From NCBI GenBank assembly GCA_022844225.1, contig JALHMC010000032.1:1-45605 (forward strand): 45,605 bases of DNA. Reading direction: 5' to 3'. The notes under the pieces are model-generated. The model worked only from the letters and a program-made list of their open reading frames with translations. It had not been told where the DNA came from and searched no databases. The stretch comes from Hyphomicrobiaceae bacterium (GTDB lineage Bacteria > Pseudomonadota > Alphaproteobacteria > Rhizobiales > Hyphomicrobiaceae). The first letter of the stretch is position 1, and each line of letters begins with the position of its first letter. The position numbers and the translations under genes were made by a program. This document shows, piece by piece, positions 44,365 through 45,605 of this stretch.

Positions 44365-45083
44365 GCTGGATCGCCTTCCTTGCCGTGCCCTACGCTGACG
44401 CGCTCGTCGAACACGAAGCATTCGCCCTGCCAGCGGCTCGAATCGGCGGGCACCTCGGCCAGATAGCGCAGGATACCGCCTTCAAGATGGTAGACTTCGG
44501 GGAACCCGTGGGCGAGCAGATAAGCGGATGCCTTCTCGCACCGGATGCCGCCAGTGCAGAACATGGCGATCTTCCGGTCGCGCGCGGGATCGAGCGAACG
44601 CTCGACCCACTCAGGGAAATCACCGAAGCTGCGCGTGCCCGGATCGACGGCGCCGGGGAAGGTGCCGGCCGCCACCTCGAAGGCATTGCGTGTATCGATC
44701 AGCAGGACCTCAGGGTCCGCGATCAACGTGTTCCAATCGACGGGCGCGACGTAGGTTCCGACACGCTGCGTCGGATCGGCCTCTGGACGGCCGAAGGTGA
44801 GGATCTCCGGTTTCACCTTGATCTTCAGGCGCTGAAACGGCGGGCGGTCAGCCGCAGCGTCCTTGGTCTCGAGATCGGCGAAACGCGTATCCGACCGCAG
44901 CCAGGCCAGAAGCTCTGCCACGGCAGGCGGCTCGGCGGCGATGGTGCCGTTGATGCCTTCGCGGGCGACGAGGATGGTCCCATTTATCGCGAGCGCCGAG
45001 GCGCGGGCCTGCAACTCGGCGCACAGTGCAGCCGGATCGGCAACGGCGACGAATTTGTAGAAGGCTGAAACGAGAAGTGGCAT
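44361..45083 (-). CDS. trhO: tRNA uridine(34) hydroxylase, rhodanese family
   Basis: Protein of 240 residues in the TrhO/YceA family, which hydroxylates U34 of some tRNAs. An N-terminal acylphosphatase-like domain (ILVAREGINGTIAAEP) is followed by a rhodanese domain with LLIDTRNAFEVAAGTFPGA and the active loop FCTGGIRCEKASAYL, Cys176 and Cys182. GGILRYL then closes the conserved part. It is shorter than E. coli TrhO (350) because the C-terminal extension is missing, which is usual in this group. ATG at 45083 starts the conserved sequence; no strong ribosome-binding site is seen. Confidence 0.9.
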   Translation of the reverse strand: MPLLVSAFYKFVAVADPAALCAELQARASALAINGTILVAREGINGTIAAEPPAVAELLAWLRSDTRFADLETKDAAADRPPFQRLKIKVKPEILTFGRPEADPTQRVGTYVAPVDWNTLIADPEVLLIDTRNAFEVAAGTFPGAVDPGTRSFGDFPEWVERSLDPARDRKIAMFCTGGIRCEKASAYLLAHGFPEVYHLEGGILRYLAEVPADSSRWQGECFVFDERVSVGHGKEGDPA

Positions 45084-45605
45084 GGGCAGATCGCGGCTTG
45101 GGTAGCGGCTCGGGGCCCGAGCCGGTCGCTGACGCCCTATAGCATCTTGCGCTTGACGCAAGCCACTGCACACCGCCTCTGCGCCGGGTGCCCGCCGAAG
45201 GGCACGGTCGTGCCACCGATCCTTCGCCCACTGCGGGGTAACCCACAGCCTCGACAGGACCGGCATGCGAGAGAGTGCCACACCGCGAGCCGCCTGTGGG
45301 CCCGCAAAACAGCCTCTCTCCCGCGAAGCACGACTATCGACGAACCCGTCGGCGATCGCACCCGGCGCAGGACCCCGTAACTGGCCCTTCCACACCCGCG
45401 TTCAAGTGGCGTGCGGCAGAATTTTTCGTGCCGGTGCGCGATGCCGCGAAGATAGAGGCAGCCGCGGGCGGGTCGAAACGGAAAATTCAAGGCGGCGATG
45501 CGTGGGTAGGGGTGCCATCTGAGGTGACGCGGGTGCGGGCGGAACACGCGACGGAATGCGCGGTTAGGCCAGAACTGGCAGCAAACAGGACCATTCCATG
45601 GCACT
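45084..45605. other. Right-end region without credible gene
   Basis: About 520 bases upstream of trhO. Open frames on both strands read as Arg/Cys/Pro-rich translations with no domain. The sequence is GC-rich with small inverted repeats, for example GGCACG-GT-CGTGCC near 45200-45213. I looked for RNase P, SRP, tmRNA and tRNA signatures and saw none. It may hold the trhO promoter. Confidence 0.35.

Noticed and set aside
45137..45604. 155-codon minus-strand frame at the right edge
   Set aside because: The translation is rich in Arg, Cys, Pro and His with no recognisable pattern, and no ribosome-binding site supports it.

Overview
The window looks like chromosomal DNA from a high-GC alphaproteobacterium, most likely of the order Hyphomicrobiales (Rhizobiales). 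The best taxonomic evidence is the Fur-family regulator Irr divergent from fabA-fabB-fabI, a gene order known from rhizobia. A RegB/ActS-type redox kinase divergent from a SenC/Sco gene, an intracellular PHB depolymerase, PhoX and a PhoR-PhoU-PhoB cluster fit the same group. No rRNA, tRNA, CRISPR array, transposase or phage gene was recognised. Several genes use TTG starts backed by good Shine-Dalgarno sequences.

Layout. 1-2.7 kb: partial ABC ATPase divergent from the esterase tesA, then thpR, facing a DMT exporter. 2.9-8.3 kb: three short-chain dehydrogenases, a Met-rich Spy-like periplasmic protein, and a probable operon of an isochorismatase-like hydrolase, an SDR and glutaryl-CoA dehydrogenase. 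8.7-12 kb: a nucleotide-sugar epimerase and a Tat-exported PhoX phosphatase preceded by a Pho-box-like site. 12-16.7 kb: irr facing fabA-fabB-fabI-murI. 16.7-19.1 kb: a CaiB-type CoA transferase coupled to a MetE-like protein whose ribosome-binding site lies in a predicted hairpin. 19.2-22.6 kb: phoR-phoU-phoB without pst genes, and a small membrane protein. 22.8-28.4 kb: polysaccharide deacetylase, MgtE, a GNAT acetyltransferase, a YgjP-type metallopeptidase and PhaZ. 28.5-30.8 kb: senC divergent from regB/actS. 30.9-36 kb: a VOC protein with a histone-H1-like tail, another DMT transporter, a thiolase and an IlvD/Edd dehydratase.

The most unusual region is 36.4-44.4 kb. Four different but related EamA/DMT transporters lie head to tail; the last three overlap by ATGA, and the fourth is coupled the same way to an HpcH/HpaI aldolase. 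An amidohydrolase follows. Facing it are a fumarylacetoacetate-hydrolase-family enzyme and an MFS carrier. By inference this is a small-acid catabolism and transport locus with an expanded exporter or importer set. The right end holds trhO, a small coupled membrane protein, and about 520 bases with no credible gene.

Functional links supported by sequence: phosphate regulation (phoR-phoU-phoB and the Pho-box-like site before phoX), iron-to-lipid proximity (irr with fab genes), redox sensing (senC/regB), and acyl-CoA catabolism (gcdH, thiolase, CoA transferase, phaZ). All functions are read from motifs and gene order; no database search was run.
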